A stretch of 64,000 bases of DNA from CAZNPA01 sp964575095. GTDB taxonomy: Bacteria > Pseudomonadota > Alphaproteobacteria > Rickettsiales > SXRF01. The number at the start of each line of letters is the position of its first letter. Position 1 is the first letter of the stretch. The stretch spans positions 124,001-188,000 of the forward strand of contig CAZNPA010000001.1 of assembly GCA_964575095.1 (NCBI GenBank). Reading direction: 5' to 3'. The notes beneath the pieces are model-generated. The model had not been told where the DNA came from and did no database searches. It saw only the letters and a list, made by a program, of their open reading frames with translations. A program made the translations under genes and the position numbers. Shown in pieces: positions 31,735-39,886 of this stretch.

Positions 31735-34152
31735 ATGACCGACGACACCGTCAAGAAAGATACGCTGAAGATGACCAACCCCGGCCGTCTGCAGCTGACT
31801 AAAACCGTAGAAAGCGGCAAGGTGAAGCAGAATTTCACCCACGGCCGCTCGAAATCGGTGACGGTCGAAGTGCGCAAGACGCGCACCTTCGCGCAGGGCG
31901 CTTCCGGCGGTCTGGTCGAAGTCAAGCAGCAGCCGCAAGGCGGCGGGTTTAGCGGATTGCCTCCGGCGGATGACGACAACCGCCATCTCACCGACGAAGA
32001 ACGCATGGCGCGGATGAAGGCGCTTAAAACCGCCGAAGAGCAGATGAAACTGGCGACGTCCGACCGCCCCAAGCGCTCCCCGGCGGAAGCCGCCGCGCCT
32101 GAAACCCCCTCCATTACCGAGGCGCCGGACCGCCGTCCATCTACCGTTACCAAGCCGGCGAAAGCGGCGCAATACACCGCCGGCGACGAAGAAGAAGGCA
32201 AATCTGATAACCGCAAAGGCGGCAAATTAAAATTACGCAGTAGCAGCGAGGAACAGCGCCGCCAGTCGGGCAAGATCACCGTGAACCAGGCGCTGTCCAG
32301 CATCGAGGAGCAGCGCGTGCGCTCGCTGGCCTCCATTCGTCGCCAGCGTGAAAAGGCGCTCAAAAAAACGCAGGTGCATAAGGAAGCGGAAAAAATCATC
32401 CGCGAGGTCGTCATCCCGGAAGCGATCAGCGTGCAGGAGCTGGCCAACCGCATGGCCGAGCGCGTGGTCGACGTCATCAAGGTATTGATGAAACTGGGCA
32501 TGATGGTCACCGCCACGCAGAGCATCGACGCCGACACCGCTGAATTGGTGGTGGGTGAATTCGGCCATAAATTCAAGCGCGTCACCGAAGGTGACGTCGA
32601 GAATGTGCTGACGGAAAACGACGAAGAGGACAAAGGCAAGCTGCAACCGCGGCCGCCGGTAGTCACCGTCATGGGCCACGTCGACCATGGCAAGACCTCG
32701 CTGCTCGACGCCCTGCGCAAGACCGACGTCGCCGCGCACGAAGCCGGCGGCATCACGCAACATATCGGCGCCTATCAGGTCGAGCTTAAAGGCGGCCAGA
32801 AAGTCACCTTCCTCGATACGCCCGGCCACGAAGCCTTCACCGCCATGCGCGCCCGCGGCGCCAAGGTCACCGACATCGTCGTATTGGTCGTCGCCGCCGA
32901 CGACGGCATCATGGAACAAACCAAGGAAGCCATCTCGCATGCCAAAGCGGCGGGCGTTCCCATCGTCGTCGCCGTCAATAAAATTGATAAGCCCGGCGCC
33001 GACGCTACGCGCATCAAAAACGAATTGATGCAATATGAATTAGTGGCGGAAGAATTCGGCGGCGAGACCATCGTCATCGAAGTATCGGCCAAAACGCGCC
33101 AAGGCCTCGATAAGTTAGTTGAGTCACTTTTATTGCAGGCGGAAATTCTGGAACTCAAAGCCAATCCGGATCGCTCCGGCGCCGGCTTCGTGCTCGAAGC
33201 CAAGCTCGACCAGGGCAAGGGCGTGATCACCACCATCCTGGTGCAAAAAGGAACGCTCAAAGTCGGCGATATCGTCGTTGCCGGACCGGCATACGGCCGC
33301 ATCCGCACCCTGATCGACGATAAAGGGCAAACGATAAAAGAAGCGACACCCGGTATGCCCGCCGCCATCTTAGGTTTAAGCCAGGCGCCGGAAGCGGGTG
33401 ACACGTTCTCGGTCGTCGAGGACGAAAAGACTGCGCGCGAAATCGCCGAATACCGCGCCCGCCGCATCCGCGAGCAGAACGTGGCGCTGTCGGCGCGCAC
33501 CATCGAAAATTTATTCGGCGATGCTGCCGGAACGAACGCCAAAGAACTTCCCGTCGTCATCAAGGGCGACGTGCAGGGATCGGTCGAGGCCATCGCCGGG
33601 TCGCTGGCCAAATATTCCGGCGAAGAAGTCAAAGTCAGAGTGCTGCATAGCGGCGTCGGCGCCATCACCGAATCCGATATCTCGCTGGCGAAAGCCACCG
33701 GCGCCATGATCATTGCCTTCAACGTTCGCGCCGCGCCGAAAGCCAAAGAGCTGGCCAGCCGCGAAAAAATCACCATCCGCTATTACTCGATCATCTACGA
33801 AGTGGTCGACGATGTGAAAGCGGCGCTGTCAGGCATGTTGTCACCGACGCTCAAGGAAAATTTTCTGGGCTACGCCGAGATCCGCGAAGTGTTCAACATC
33901 AGCAAGGCGGGCAAGGTCGCGGGCTGCATGGTCACCGACGGCGTCATCAAGCGCGGCTGCAAAGTGCGCCTGCTGCGCGAATCGGTTGTCATCCACGAAG
34001 GCACGCTTAAGACGCTCAAGCGCTTCAAGGACGAAGTCAAAGAAGTCAAGGCCGGCCTCGAATGCGGCATGGCATTTGAAAACTACGAAGACATGCGCGT
34101 TTCCGACCAGATCGAGTGTTTCGAGGTAACGGAAGAGGCGAGAACGGTATAG
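31735..34152 (+). CDS. infB: Translation initiation factor IF-2
   Basis: GTPase that places initiator tRNA on the ribosome. In 805 aa: an N-terminal region with NFTHGRSKSVTVEVRK, typical of alphaproteobacterial IF-2, a charged linker, the IF2_N-like block ISVQELANRMAERVVDVIKV, then the G domain with GHVDHGKTSLLDALR (about residue 314), DTPGHEAF and NKID, followed by the EF-Tu-like and C-terminal domains. The ATG at 31735 is used because longer frames are encoded by the hairpin 31638-31719. No clear ribosome-binding site precedes it. Confidence 0.97.
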   Translation: MTDDTVKKDTLKMTNPGRLQLTKTVESGKVKQNFTHGRSKSVTVEVRKTRTFAQGASGGLVEVKQQPQGGGFSGLPPADDDNRHLTDEERMARMKALKTAEEQMKLATSDRPKRSPAEAAAPETPSITEAPDRRPSTVTKPAKAAQYTAGDEEEGKSDNRKGGKLKLRSSSEEQRRQSGKITVNQALSSIEEQRVRSLASIRRQREKALKKTQVHKEAEKIIREVVIPEAISVQELANRMAERVVDVIKVLMKLGMMVTATQSIDADTAELVVGEFGHKFKRVTEGDVENVLTENDEEDKGKLQPRPPVVTVMGHVDHGKTSLLDALRKTDVAAHEAGGITQHIGAYQVELKGGQKVTFLDTPGHEAFTAMRARGAKVTDIVVLVVAADDGIMEQTKEAISHAKAAGVPIVVAVNKIDKPGADATRIKNELMQYELVAEEFGGETIVIEVSAKTRQGLDKLVESLLLQAEILELKANPDRSGAGFVLEAKLDQGKGVITTILVQKGTLKVGDIVVAGPAYGRIRTLIDDKGQTIKEATPGMPAAILGLSQAPEAGDTFSVVEDEKTAREIAEYRARRIREQNVALSARTIENLFGDAAGTNAKELPVVIKGDVQGSVEAIAGSLAKYSGEEVKVRVLHSGVGAITESDISLAKATGAMIIAFNVRAAPKAKELASREKITIRYYSIIYEVVDDVKAALSGMLSPTLKENFLGYAEIREVFNISKAGKVAGCMVTDGVIKRGCKVRLLRESVVIHEGTLKTLKRFKDEVKEVKAGLECGMAFENYEDMRVSDQIECFEVTEEARTV

Positions 34153-34220
34153 TGCCTAGCGGTTTGTGCCTAGTGCCTTATAAAAAAAGCACGAGGTACC
34201 AGACACAAGGCACAAGGCAC
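34152..34220. repeat. Heptamer-arm hairpin between infB and rbfA
   Basis: The left arm reads GTGCCTA GCGGTTT GTGCCTA GTGCCTT; the right arm (about 34194-34220) is GTACCAGACACAAGGCACAA then GGCAC. Its first base is the last base of the infB TAG stop. It fills nearly the whole 72-nt gap to rbfA. Confidence 0.8.
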
Positions 34221-34224
34221 ACCT

Positions 34225-34638
34225 ATGGCAAAACCCACCGATTTTTTCTCCGGCAAAGCCTCCACCAATCCGCGTAACCTGCGCGTCGGCGAGGAAATCC
34301 GCCGCACGCTGGCCGATATCTTCATGCGCGGCGAGTGCCACACGCCGGGGCTGGTCAGCGCGTCGATCACCGTCTCGGAAGTGCGCGTATCGCCCGATCT
34401 GAAAAACGCCACCGCCTACGTCATGCCGCTAGCGGGCAAGCAGAAGGAAGAGTTGCTGGAAATCCTGAAAATCGCCTCGCCGGAAATACGTTATCTCGTC
34501 TCCAAGAAAGTCGAGCTGCGCTACATGCCAAAAATCCATTTCGCCCTCGATAACTCCTTCGACGAAGCCCAGCGCATCGAAACCCTTCTCAAAAAACCGG
34601 AAGTGGCGCGGGATTTGGAAAAGCCTGCCGATAAATGA
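34225..34638 (+). CDS. rbfA: 30S ribosome-binding factor A
   Basis: Late 30S assembly factor of the KH-like fold, 137 aa. NLRVGEEIRRTLADIF, then VSASITVSEVRVSPDLKNAT and the C-terminal ELRYMPKIHFALDNSFDEA are the conserved blocks; the final RIETLLKK helix is typical. The start lies just after a heptamer-arm hairpin, and the stop overlaps truB as ATGA, so expression depends on the operon transcript. Confidence 0.95.
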   Translation: MAKPTDFFSGKASTNPRNLRVGEEIRRTLADIFMRGECHTPGLVSASITVSEVRVSPDLKNATAYVMPLAGKQKEELLEILKIASPEIRYLVSKKVELRYMPKIHFALDNSFDEAQRIETLLKKPEVARDLEKPADK

Positions 34639-35498
34639 ATAATGGTTGGCTAATATTAGACAAACCCACCGGCATCAGTTCCGCGCAGGCGGTGAATAAA
34701 GTCAAAAAACTACTCAAACCAAAAAAAATCGGCCATGCCGGGACGCTCGATCCGCTGGCGTCGGGCGTGCTGCCGCTGGCGCTGGGCGAGGCGACGAAAA
34801 CGATTTCGCATATGGTGGATAAGGGCAAATCATATGCGTTTACCGTCACCTGGGGCGAGGCGCGGGATACCGACGATGCCGAGGGCAGGGTGATAAACAC
34901 CTCCCCAAATAGGCCAAAACAAGGGGAAATAGAGGCTATTTTGCCACGCTTTAAGGGCAAAATAACGCAAGTTCCGCCCATTTTTTCGGCCATTAAGGTT
35001 GCCGGCGGACGCGCCTACGACCTTGCGCGCGCGGGGGAAACCGTCGAATTAAAGCCGCGAATGGTAGAAGTCAGTGACTTAACTATTGCAAGTCATAGTA
35101 CTGATAAAACATCATTTATCTGCTATTGTGGCAAAGGTACCTATATCCGCTCCCTCGCACGCGACATGGGACAGCTACTCGGTTGTTTTGGCTATGTTTC
35201 CATATTGCGCCGGCTAAGCGTCGGAAAATTTAATGAAAACAATGCGATTTCGCTGGAAATCCTCGAAGAATTAGTGCATAAAGGCGCCCTTAAGTTACTG
35301 TCGGTGGAATCGGCGCTGGACGACATCTTGGCGCTGGATATTACCCCCACCCAGGCGACGCTGCTGAAACGCGGCCAGCCATTTCCCGTGACGCTTGTTT
35401 CAGAAGAAACCGTGCTCGCGCGTTGTGATGGCAAGCCGGTCGCAATTGCCAGCATCTCGCAGGGGACGATGAAACCGGTCAGGGTGTTTAACCTGTGA
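34635..35498 (+). CDS. truB: tRNA pseudouridine(55) synthase
   Basis: Isomerises U55 in the T-loop of tRNAs. NNGWLILDKPTGISSAQAVN is the family N-terminus, GHAGTLDPLASGVLPLALGE carries the catalytic Asp (about residue 39), and KGTYIRSLARDMGQLLG is the second conserved block. A short C-terminal PUA-like region ends the 287-aa product. It is coupled to rbfA (ATGA). The stop codon falls at the beginning of the heptamer-arm hairpin 35497-35570. Confidence 0.96.
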   Translation: MNNGWLILDKPTGISSAQAVNKVKKLLKPKKIGHAGTLDPLASGVLPLALGEATKTISHMVDKGKSYAFTVTWGEARDTDDAEGRVINTSPNRPKQGEIEAILPRFKGKITQVPPIFSAIKVAGGRAYDLARAGETVELKPRMVEVSDLTIASHSTDKTSFICYCGKGTYIRSLARDMGQLLGCFGYVSILRRLSVGKFNENNAISLEILEELVHKGALKLLSVESALDDILALDITPTQATLLKRGQPFPVTLVSEETVLARCDGKPVAIASISQGTMKPVRVFNL

Positions 35499-35570
35499 GT
35501 GGATAGTGGATAGTGGTCAGTAGCGAGAAAATTATTTCGCTAATCACTCGTCACTCACCACTCGCCACTA
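35497..35570. repeat. Heptamer-arm hairpin between truB and rpsO
   Basis: The left arm is GTGGATA GTGGATA GTGGTCA GTAGCGA. The right arm (35534-35570) is its imperfect complement, with CACTCGTCACTCACCACTCG then CCACTA. It overlaps the truB stop and ends next to the AAAGGA ribosome-binding site of rpsO, so it may affect rpsO translation. Confidence 0.85.
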
Positions 35571-35585
35571 GAAAGGAATGCTACG

Positions 35586-35861
35586 ATGTCGAGTAAAGCA
35601 AACGCAAAGACGAAACAAGGCACCATCAAGAAATTCGCCACGGCGAAAAACGATACCGGTTCGCCGGAAATACAGGTCGCGCTCTTAACCGAACGCATCA
35701 ACCACCTCACCCAGCATTTCGAGACGCATAAGAAAGACCATCACTCGCGCCGCGGCCTGCTGATCATGGTCGGCCGCCGCCGCCGCCTGCTCGATTATTT
35801 AAAGAGCAAGGACAGCAGCCGTTACGAAGGCTTGATCAAGAAACTCGGTATCAGGAAATAA
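35586..35861 (+). CDS. rpsO: 30S ribosomal protein S15
   Basis: Primary rRNA-binding protein of the 30S platform. The 91-aa product has TGSPEIQVALLTERINHLTQ and HKKDHHSRRGLLIMVGRRRR, the S15 signature. AAAGGA precedes the ATG. It is followed 82 nt later by pnp, the usual rpsO-pnp order, in which processing between the genes controls PNPase in related bacteria. The gap here shows no strong terminator. Confidence 0.97.
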   Translation: MSSKANAKTKQGTIKKFATAKNDTGSPEIQVALLTERINHLTQHFETHKKDHHSRRGLLIMVGRRRRLLDYLKSKDSSRYEGLIKKLGIRK

Positions 35862-35943
35862 CACTATATTATTATGAATCTGTATTCAGTGCAGCGATTG
35901 GCGTTGCATTTCGTGTAGGTTAGGAAAAGAGAAAGAGAATACT

Positions 35944-38076
35944 ATGTTTAATGTCACCAAGAAATCGATCGAATGGGATGGCCGCACACTGACGCTGGAA
36001 ACCGGGCGCATCGCCCGTCAGGCCGACGGCGCCGTCCTCGCCACCTATGGCAACACCGTCGTGCTGTGCACGGTGGTCGCCGCGAAATCACCGAAAGCGG
36101 ATGTCGATTTCTTCCCGCTCACCGTCAATTACCAGGAAAAAGCCTTCGCCGCCGGAAAAATCCCGGGCGGCTTCTTTAAGCGCGAAGGACGCCCTTCTGA
36201 AAAGGAAGTGCTGACCTCGCGGCTCATCGATCGCCCGATCCGTCCGCTGTTTCCGGAAGGATTCTATAACGAAACGCAGGTCGTCTGCACGCTGCTCTCG
36301 CACGATCTCGAAAACAATCCCGACGTCGTCGCCATGATCGGCGCTTCGGCAGCACTGACCATCGCCGGCATCCCGTTCATGGGCCCCATCGCCTGCGCCC
36401 GCGTCGGCTACATCAACGACCAGTATGTCCTGAATCCGACCAAGACCGACCTCGCAACCAGCAAGCTCGACCTCGTCGTCGCCGGAACCAAACGCTCGGT
36501 CCTGATGGTGGAATCGGAAGCGCACGAGCTCTCCGAAGACGTCATGCTCGGCGCCGTCATGTTCGGCCACAAGAGCATGCAACCGGTGATCGACATGATC
36601 ATCGACATGGCAGAAAACTGCGCCAAAGACGCGTGGGATTTCAAGAAACCCGAAACCGACGATCTGCAAAAAGCCATGCGCAAACTGATCGAAAGCAAGC
36701 TGCGTGATGCCTATAAGCTCACCGGCAAACAGGAACGCTCCGTCCGCCTGGAAGAAATCTGGAAGGAAATGGAAACCGCATTCGAAGGCAAGGAAATCGA
36801 CGGCAAAGTGCTCGGCAACCAGTTCAAGAAAATCGAGCAGGACATTGTCCGCACCGACGTCGTCAGCAACAAGAAGCGCATCGACGGGCGCGGCCTGGCC
36901 GATATTCGCCAGATTGATTGCCAAGTCGGCATTCTGCCACAGACGCACGGTTCGGCACTGTTTACCCGCGGCGAAACGCAGGCAGTGGTCGTGGCTACGC
37001 TCGGCACCGGTGAAGACGAACAAATCATCGACGCGCTCGACGGCGAATACAAAGAAACCTTCATGCTGCATTACAACTTCCCGCCTTATTCAACCGGCGA
37101 AACCGGCCGCATGGGCAGCCCCGGACGCCGCGAAATCGGCCACGGCAAGCTGGCCTGGCGCGCGCTTCGCCCGCTGCTCCCGGAAAAAGGCGACTTCCCC
37201 TATACGCTGCGTCTGGTTTCAGAAATCACCGAATCGAACGGCTCGTCTTCGATGGCAACGGTCTGCGGATCGTCGCTCGCCATGATGGATGCCGGTGTGC
37301 CGCTTAAATCGCCGGTCGCGGGTATCGCCATGGGCCTGATTAAGGAGAAGAGTGGATTCTCCGTTCTCTCCGACATTCTGGGTGATGAAGATCATCTCGG
37401 CGACATGGATTTCAAAGTCGCCGGAACCGAACGGGGCATCACCGCGCTGCAGATGGACATCAAGATCGACGGCATCACCGAAGAGATCATGAAAGTCGCA
37501 TTGGCGCAGGCGCATGATGGCCGCAAGCACATTCTGGGCGAAATGTCCAAGGCGCTGACCGGCGCCCGCGACGACGTTGCCAGCACGGCGCCGCGCATCA
37601 CAACGATGCAGATCGCCAAGGATAAAATCCGCGAAGTCATCGGCAGCGGCGGAAAAGTCATTCGTGAGATTTGCGAAGTGAGCGGTGCGAAGGTCGATAT
37701 CGAGGACGATGGCACCATCAAGATCGCTGCCGTCAGCGAAGAATCGGGCAAGAAGGCCTATGACATGATTTTCGCTATCGTTGCCGAGCCGGAAATCGGC
37801 AAGATTTACACCGGCAAGGTTGTTCGCGTCGTCGATTTCGGCGCCTTCGTCAACTTCATGGGCCCGAAAGACGGCCTGGTGCACATCTCCGAAATGGCCG
37901 ACCACCGCGTCAATAAAGTAGAGGACGTGGTCAAGGAAGGCGATAACGTGAAGATCAAGGTGCTGGAAATGGACAATCGCGGCAAAATCCGCCTCTCCAT
38001 GAAAGCCGTCGACCAGGAAACCGGCGAAGACATTTCCGACCGCGGTGGCAAGCGCGAAAGAAAGCAGCCGGCTTAG
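35944..38076 (+). CDS. pnp: Polyribonucleotide nucleotidyltransferase (PNPase)
   Basis: Phosphorolytic 3'-5' exoribonuclease. In 710 aa there are two RNase PH domains (about residues 10-215 and 305-540) separated by a helical linker. Then come a KH domain (DKIREVIGSGGKVIREICE) and an S1 domain (GKVVRVVDFGAFVNFMGPKD). FTRGETQAVVVATLGT is the second-core signature and DGRKHILGEM is also conserved. A ribosome-binding purine run precedes the ATG. The gene ends 5 nt before the TCCTGAGCG palindrome 38082-38189. Confidence 0.97.
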   Translation: MFNVTKKSIEWDGRTLTLETGRIARQADGAVLATYGNTVVLCTVVAAKSPKADVDFFPLTVNYQEKAFAAGKIPGGFFKREGRPSEKEVLTSRLIDRPIRPLFPEGFYNETQVVCTLLSHDLENNPDVVAMIGASAALTIAGIPFMGPIACARVGYINDQYVLNPTKTDLATSKLDLVVAGTKRSVLMVESEAHELSEDVMLGAVMFGHKSMQPVIDMIIDMAENCAKDAWDFKKPETDDLQKAMRKLIESKLRDAYKLTGKQERSVRLEEIWKEMETAFEGKEIDGKVLGNQFKKIEQDIVRTDVVSNKKRIDGRGLADIRQIDCQVGILPQTHGSALFTRGETQAVVVATLGTGEDEQIIDALDGEYKETFMLHYNFPPYSTGETGRMGSPGRREIGHGKLAWRALRPLLPEKGDFPYTLRLVSEITESNGSSSMATVCGSSLAMMDAGVPLKSPVAGIAMGLIKEKSGFSVLSDILGDEDHLGDMDFKVAGTERGITALQMDIKIDGITEEIMKVALAQAHDGRKHILGEMSKALTGARDDVASTAPRITTMQIAKDKIREVIGSGGKVIREICEVSGAKVDIEDDGTIKIAAVSEESGKKAYDMIFAIVAEPEIGKIYTGKVVRVVDFGAFVNFMGPKDGLVHISEMADHRVNKVEDVVKEGDNVKIKVLEMDNRGKIRLSMKAVDQETGEDISDRGGKRERKQPA

Positions 38077-38081
38077 CTTCG

Positions 38082-38189
38082 TCCTGAGCGAAATGAGCGG
38101 CGCAGCTGCGAATGAAGTCGAAGGATCTTATCTGATTACCCGACAAAGATCCTTCGACTCTCCCGCAATAAATGCGGGATCGCTCAGGA
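38082..38189. repeat. TCCTGAGCG palindrome at the pnp/38384-gene convergent junction
   Basis: The ends are TCCTGAGCG (38082-38090) and CGCTCAGGA (38181-38189). Inner arms TCGAAGGATCTT and AAAGATCCTTCGA are the core, and a nested CCCGCA...TGCGGG hairpin lies near the right end. The TGA of the right end is the stop codon of the minus-strand gene. Confidence 0.85.
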
Positions 38190-38384
38190 TAAGAAAGTTA
38201 TGCACGCAAACACCAGCAGCGTGCCTATCATCAATGAAAATACCCATGAAAGCAGGAAATTGCCGGTTTCGCCTTCAAGCGGGTAGAAATAACTGGCAAG
38301 ATAACCTGCTACCCACCATATCGGGGCCAGAACCAGCCAATAGACGATGCGCGGGCCGAACAAAAGTATTTCCATGACCAGCAT
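38184..38384 (-). CDS. Small hypothetical membrane protein (66 aa)
   Basis: Two hydrophobic helices fill the protein: about residues 5-31 (ending WWVAGYLASYFYP) and 43-63 (LLSWVFSLMIGTLLVFACI), joined by an acidic loop, LEGETGN. An inside-outside hairpin topology is likely. The in-frame ATG at 38375 is an alternative start; neither has a clear ribosome-binding site. The stop codon is supplied by the end of the palindromic element 38082-38189. Function is unknown. Confidence 0.6.
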   Translation of the reverse strand: MLVMEILLFGPRIVYWLVLAPIWWVAGYLASYFYPLEGETGNFLLSWVFSLMIGTLLVFACITFLS

Positions 38385-38395
38385 TGTAATATATT

Positions 38396-38463
38396 TGTCA
38401 TCCCCGCGAAAGCGGGGATCTTAAACAGCAAGAAATAAGATTCCCGCTTGCGCGGGAATGACA
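38396..38463. repeat. GTCAT-type palindromic repeat
   Basis: TGTCATCCCCGCGAAAGCGG and a near-complementary right half (CCCGCTTGCGCGGGAATGACA, less its first base) flank a 20-nt centre with TCTTA and TAAGA. Each half is itself a hairpin. It sits just upstream of the 66-aa gene. A single-arm relative occurs in ctaA (14421-14446). Confidence 0.8.
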
Positions 38464-38476
38464 AAAATCGCAATAA

Positions 38477-38513
38477 AAAGGGGCTCCTTAAATGCAGAAG
38501 CCCCCTTATTTTT
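38477..38513 (-). terminator. Terminator of the lysine-rich small gene (bidirectional shape)
   Basis: AAGGGGCT and AGCCCCCTT form the stem. On the minus strand it is followed by TTTTTATT and on the plus strand by ATTTTT. It lies about 55 nt downstream of the 23-aa gene on the minus strand. Confidence 0.65.
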
Positions 38514-38568
38514 CGCAGGTATTATGCATCATACCCGCTTTTAGATTGGCTTAATTGCTAAAGAGCAA

Positions 38569-38640
38569 CTAGCGCTTCTTGGATTTCTTCTTGGCAGTTT
38601 TCTTTTTCGCCGTCTTTTTCGCTTTTTTCTTCTTAGCCAT
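38569..38640 (-). CDS. Tiny lysine/alanine-rich basic protein (23 aa)
   Basis: The frame reads MAKKKKAKKTAKKKTAKKKS and ends KKR. Lys makes up most residues, with Ala and Thr, in AKKKT repeats like the tails of histone H1-like and Hc1-type DNA-binding proteins. GGAG lies 9 nt before the ATG and a terminator follows, so it appears to be a real short gene. It would bind nucleic acids by charge. The 5' region is repeated across the scaffold gap (38759-38805), which is probably the same locus. Confidence 0.55.
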   Translation of the reverse strand: MAKKKKAKKTAKKKTAKKKSKKR

Positions 38641-38658
38641 GATCGTTACTCCATGTTG

Positions 38659-38758
38659 NNNNNNNNNNNNNNNNNNNNNNNNNNNNNNNNNNNNNNNNNN
38701 NNNNNNNNNNNNNNNNNNNNNNNNNNNNNNNNNNNNNNNNNNNNNNNNNNNNNNNNNN
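38659..38758. other. Scaffold gap (100 N), probably overlapping contig ends
   Basis: The 47 nt before the gap (38612-38658) are identical to the 47 nt after it (38759-38805). Contigs that should have been merged would look exactly like this. If so, no sequence is missing. Confidence 0.85.
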
Positions 38759-38787
38759 GTCTTTTTCGCTTTTTTCTTCTTAGCCAT
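38759..38787 (-). other. Repeated 5' end of the lysine-rich gene across the gap
   Basis: The first codons (MAKKKKAKK) and the ribosome-binding site are repeated here and cut by the gap. Either it is the same gene seen twice at a contig overlap, or the start of a tandem copy. Confidence 0.6.
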
Positions 38788-38804
38788 GATCGTTACTCCA
38801 TGTT

Positions 38805-38863
38805 GGTTATATCTAATATTCATCCACACACTATGTATGGTGAATACGATGCTAGTTATAACC
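38805..38863. repeat. Imperfect inverted repeat upstream of the lysine-rich gene
   Basis: GGTTATA and TATAACC form the outer ends. TATTCATCC and GGTGAATA form the inner arms. It lies in the leader or promoter region of the minus-strand lysine-rich gene. Confidence 0.45.
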
Positions 38864-39158
38864 TGCAAATTATAAATTTTTTATTAACGTAAAGCTGCGC
38901 AAGGGCATTTGCTATCGCTGAAAAAAACAATATAATTTCCGCGCACGGATTTCATTGCGAATACGGAATATAATTTCCAATCCATAACTCGCAGTTTTCC
39001 TAGACAAAATTATTCCGTATACGAAACGAATATTCGCATCTCATATTTTTATCTCTTCTCCGATGCCAATATCGCATGATGATATTTCATTCAAAGTGTG
39101 ATATAAAAATCACAATAGCGTCATGCCGCCATATGCATTACGCTACGCATCTGGCATT
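38864..39158. other. AT-rich spacer upstream of the LapG-like gene
   Basis: No gene is seen. It holds a direct repeat AATATAATTTCC (near 38929 and 38967), an inverted pair ATACGGAATA / TATTCCGTAT (near 38960 and 39010) and the palindrome at 39097. This looks like a regulatory region for the downstream operon. Confidence 0.45.
39097..39114. promoter_or_regulatory. TGTGAT-ATAAAA-ATCACA palindrome upstream of the LapG-like gene
   Basis: Perfect 6-nt arms around 6 nt. The half-sites resemble CRP/FNR-family sites (TGTGA/TCACA), but the spacing between them is 8 rather than 6, so a different regulator is likely. Confidence 0.4.
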
Positions 39159-39827
39159 ATGATCACTATGAATGCACGCACATTTGTTATCTCATTCTGC
39201 ACATTCGCATCATGGATGTCGTATGCGGTATGCGCTCCGGCACTGACCGCAAGCAACAGGCAATCGTATTTCGAAGCCAACGCCAGCCGCTCTGAAGATT
39301 TGTCCATGTTTCCAAAATGGACCGGTGTTACTTCGCGCACTTCCGATCAGGATAAAATTCCCGACAACGAATGTGATCGCGTGCAATACCATCCCTGCGC
39401 GCTCAAACAATGGAAGGCGATGCTGACATCCATCCATGAAAAATCGCTACGCGAACAGCTGACGCTGGTCAACAGCTGGGCCAACTCGCACCCTTATATT
39501 ATCGACCAGATAAACTGGGGCATGGAAGATTACTGGGAAACGCCGTATGAGTTCATGGCGGTGAGCGGCGACTGCGAAGATTACGCCATCGCCAAATATT
39601 ATTCGCTGCGCGCGCTCGGCGTGCCGGAAGATAAATTGCGCGTTATCATCGTGCAGGATTTTAATCTGGGCGGCATCATCCACGCCGTGCTCGGCGTCTA
39701 TGATGGTAATGAGCTTTTAATTCTTGATAACCAAATCAAGCAGGTGATGCCGGCGCTCAAAATTTACCATTACCGTCCCATTTACAGTATCAATGAAAAC
39801 TGGTGGTGGGTGTATGCCCCCAATTAA
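39159..39827 (+). CDS. lapG: Periplasmic transglutaminase-like cysteine protease, LapG/BTLCP family (C93)
   Basis: LapG cleaves the periplasmic N-terminus of large adhesins and so releases biofilm cells. Here the catalytic Cys is in VSGDCEDYAIAKYYSLRALG (about residue 139), His in GIIHAVLGVY (about 174) and Asp in LLILDNQ (about 189), with LRVIIVQD between, all typical. A signal peptide (FVISFCTFASWMSYAVCA) puts it in the periplasm. The start is uncertain: ATG at 39123, 39159 or 39168, none with a clear ribosome-binding site. It is followed after about 60 nt by a membrane sensor with a degenerate HD-GYP domain, probably in one operon. No LapD-type GGDEF-EAL protein or adhesin is in the window. 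Confidence 0.88.
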   Translation: MITMNARTFVISFCTFASWMSYAVCAPALTASNRQSYFEANASRSEDLSMFPKWTGVTSRTSDQDKIPDNECDRVQYHPCALKQWKAMLTSIHEKSLREQLTLVNSWANSHPYIIDQINWGMEDYWETPYEFMAVSGDCEDYAIAKYYSLRALGVPEDKLRVIIVQDFNLGGIIHAVLGVYDGNELLILDNQIKQVMPALKIYHYRPIYSINENWWWVYAPN

Positions 39828-39886
39828 TCTTGCTTGAAAGTAAGGAATGACTATAAAATACGCTGAGCATGACAGGAGCAGACGCC

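Noticed and set aside
31596..33776. Long antisense frames (386 aa and 333 aa) opposite infB
   Set aside because: The plus strand encodes an intact IF-2; the antisense frames follow from its codon bias and show no motif or ribosome-binding site.
31638..35570. CRISPR array
   Set aside because: The repeats are short imperfect 7-mers in inverted arms, with no spacers and no cas genes.
36088..37905. Long antisense frames opposite pnp
   Set aside because: PNPase on the plus strand is complete; the antisense products have no recognisable domain.
38569..38868. A 99-aa lysine-rich frame through the N block
   Set aside because: It only exists because 100 N keep the frame open; the real gene is the 23-aa frame at 38569-38640.
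39097..39114. CRP/FNR binding site upstream of lapG
   Set aside because: TGTGA and TCACA are 8 nt apart instead of 6, so only a generic palindrome is claimed.
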